Part shown: positions 32,143 to 32,190 of the stretch, in pieces | Layout of the letters: every line of letters begins with the position of its first letter | How positions within the stretch are numbered: the first letter of the stretch is position 1 | NCBI GenBank assembly: GCA_947498315.1 | Contig: CANMLD010000028.1 | Span: forward strand, 1-32,190 | Direction: 5' to 3' | DNA length: 32,190 nt | From: Pseudomonadota bacterium | GTDB taxonomy: Bacteria > Myxococcota_A > UBA9042 > GCA-2863065 | Translations under genes and position numbers: made by a program | The notes under the pieces: model-generated | What the model was told of the DNA's origin: nothing | Database searches by the model: none | What the model saw: the letters and a program-made list of their open reading frames with translations, nothing else

Positions 32143-32190
32143 ACGGTGAGAGCGTCCGACGGTGAGAGCGTCCGACGGTGAGAGCGTCCG
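32143..32190 (+). repeat. 16-base tandem repeat at right edge, three units
   Basis: Three exact units of acggtgagagcgtccg reach the end of the window and probably continue. The period is not a multiple of three and no confident gene covers it. The unit junctions contain gtccgacggtgaga, with GTCCG and CGGAC able to pair. It begins 121 bases after the beta-helix gene. Confidence 0.9.

Noticed and set aside
32143-32190. CRISPR array at the right edge
   Set aside because: Units directly adjoin each other without spacers.

Overview
The window is GC-rich DNA with dense coding on both strands, many lipoproteins with Ala/Ser/Gly-rich linkers, a split complex I locus, a FadN-type beta-oxidation enzyme and several short in-frame tandem repeats. 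Together these suggest a Gram-negative bacterium of the myxobacterial or wider deltaproteobacterial type. That assignment is inference; there is no rRNA or other taxonomic marker here.

Left edge to 4 kb: the 3' end of a KOW-domain protein preceded by a 15-base tandem repeat, then a truncated HNH nuclease lying in the same frame after its stop. Next are two minus-strand lipoprotein genes joined by a 1-base stop/start overlap: a large one with a possible degenerate glycosidase-like barrel, and one ending in a DUF2914-like domain. From 4.0 to 11.9 kb a plus-strand series carries nuoA, nuoC, nuoD, nuoG, nuoH and nuoI (no nuoB, E, F or J-N). It runs on with almost no gaps into an RluA-type pseudouridine synthase, an RlmI-type methyltransferase and a hotdog thioesterase. 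The promoters of nuoA and of the divergent lipoprotein gene both place transcription starts almost on the start codons.

From 11.9 to 16.3 kb the content looks accessory: a lipoprotein, a gene-poor stretch, a two-gene cassette (small ADP-ribosyltransferase-like protein plus a four-cysteine protein), and a convergent gene for a repeat protein of lower GC. I recognise no specific family for the last two. From 16.6 to 21.9 kb lies a fatty-acid module: FadN-type multifunctional enzyme, thiolase, a metallo-beta-lactamase-like protein lacking the usual metal motif, and a Rieske oxygenase.

The 3' end of the Rieske gene occurs a second time about 1.66 kb downstream as a decayed copy. Between the two copies lies a secreted collagen-like protein with a dermatopontin-like C-terminus, which points to insertion or duplication. 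From 23.6 to 28.7 kb is a minus-strand group: an HSL-type alpha/beta hydrolase, a polytopic membrane protein, a GT4 glycosyltransferase, a TPR protein and AlkB. The right end has two plus-strand surface lipoproteins, one with a CAP domain and one with a parallel beta-helix, separated by a strong 16-bp inverted repeat, and then a new 16-base tandem repeat at the window edge.

The best candidates for something undescribed are the 13.2-16.3 kb island and the collagen/dermatopontin-like gene with its flanking duplication.
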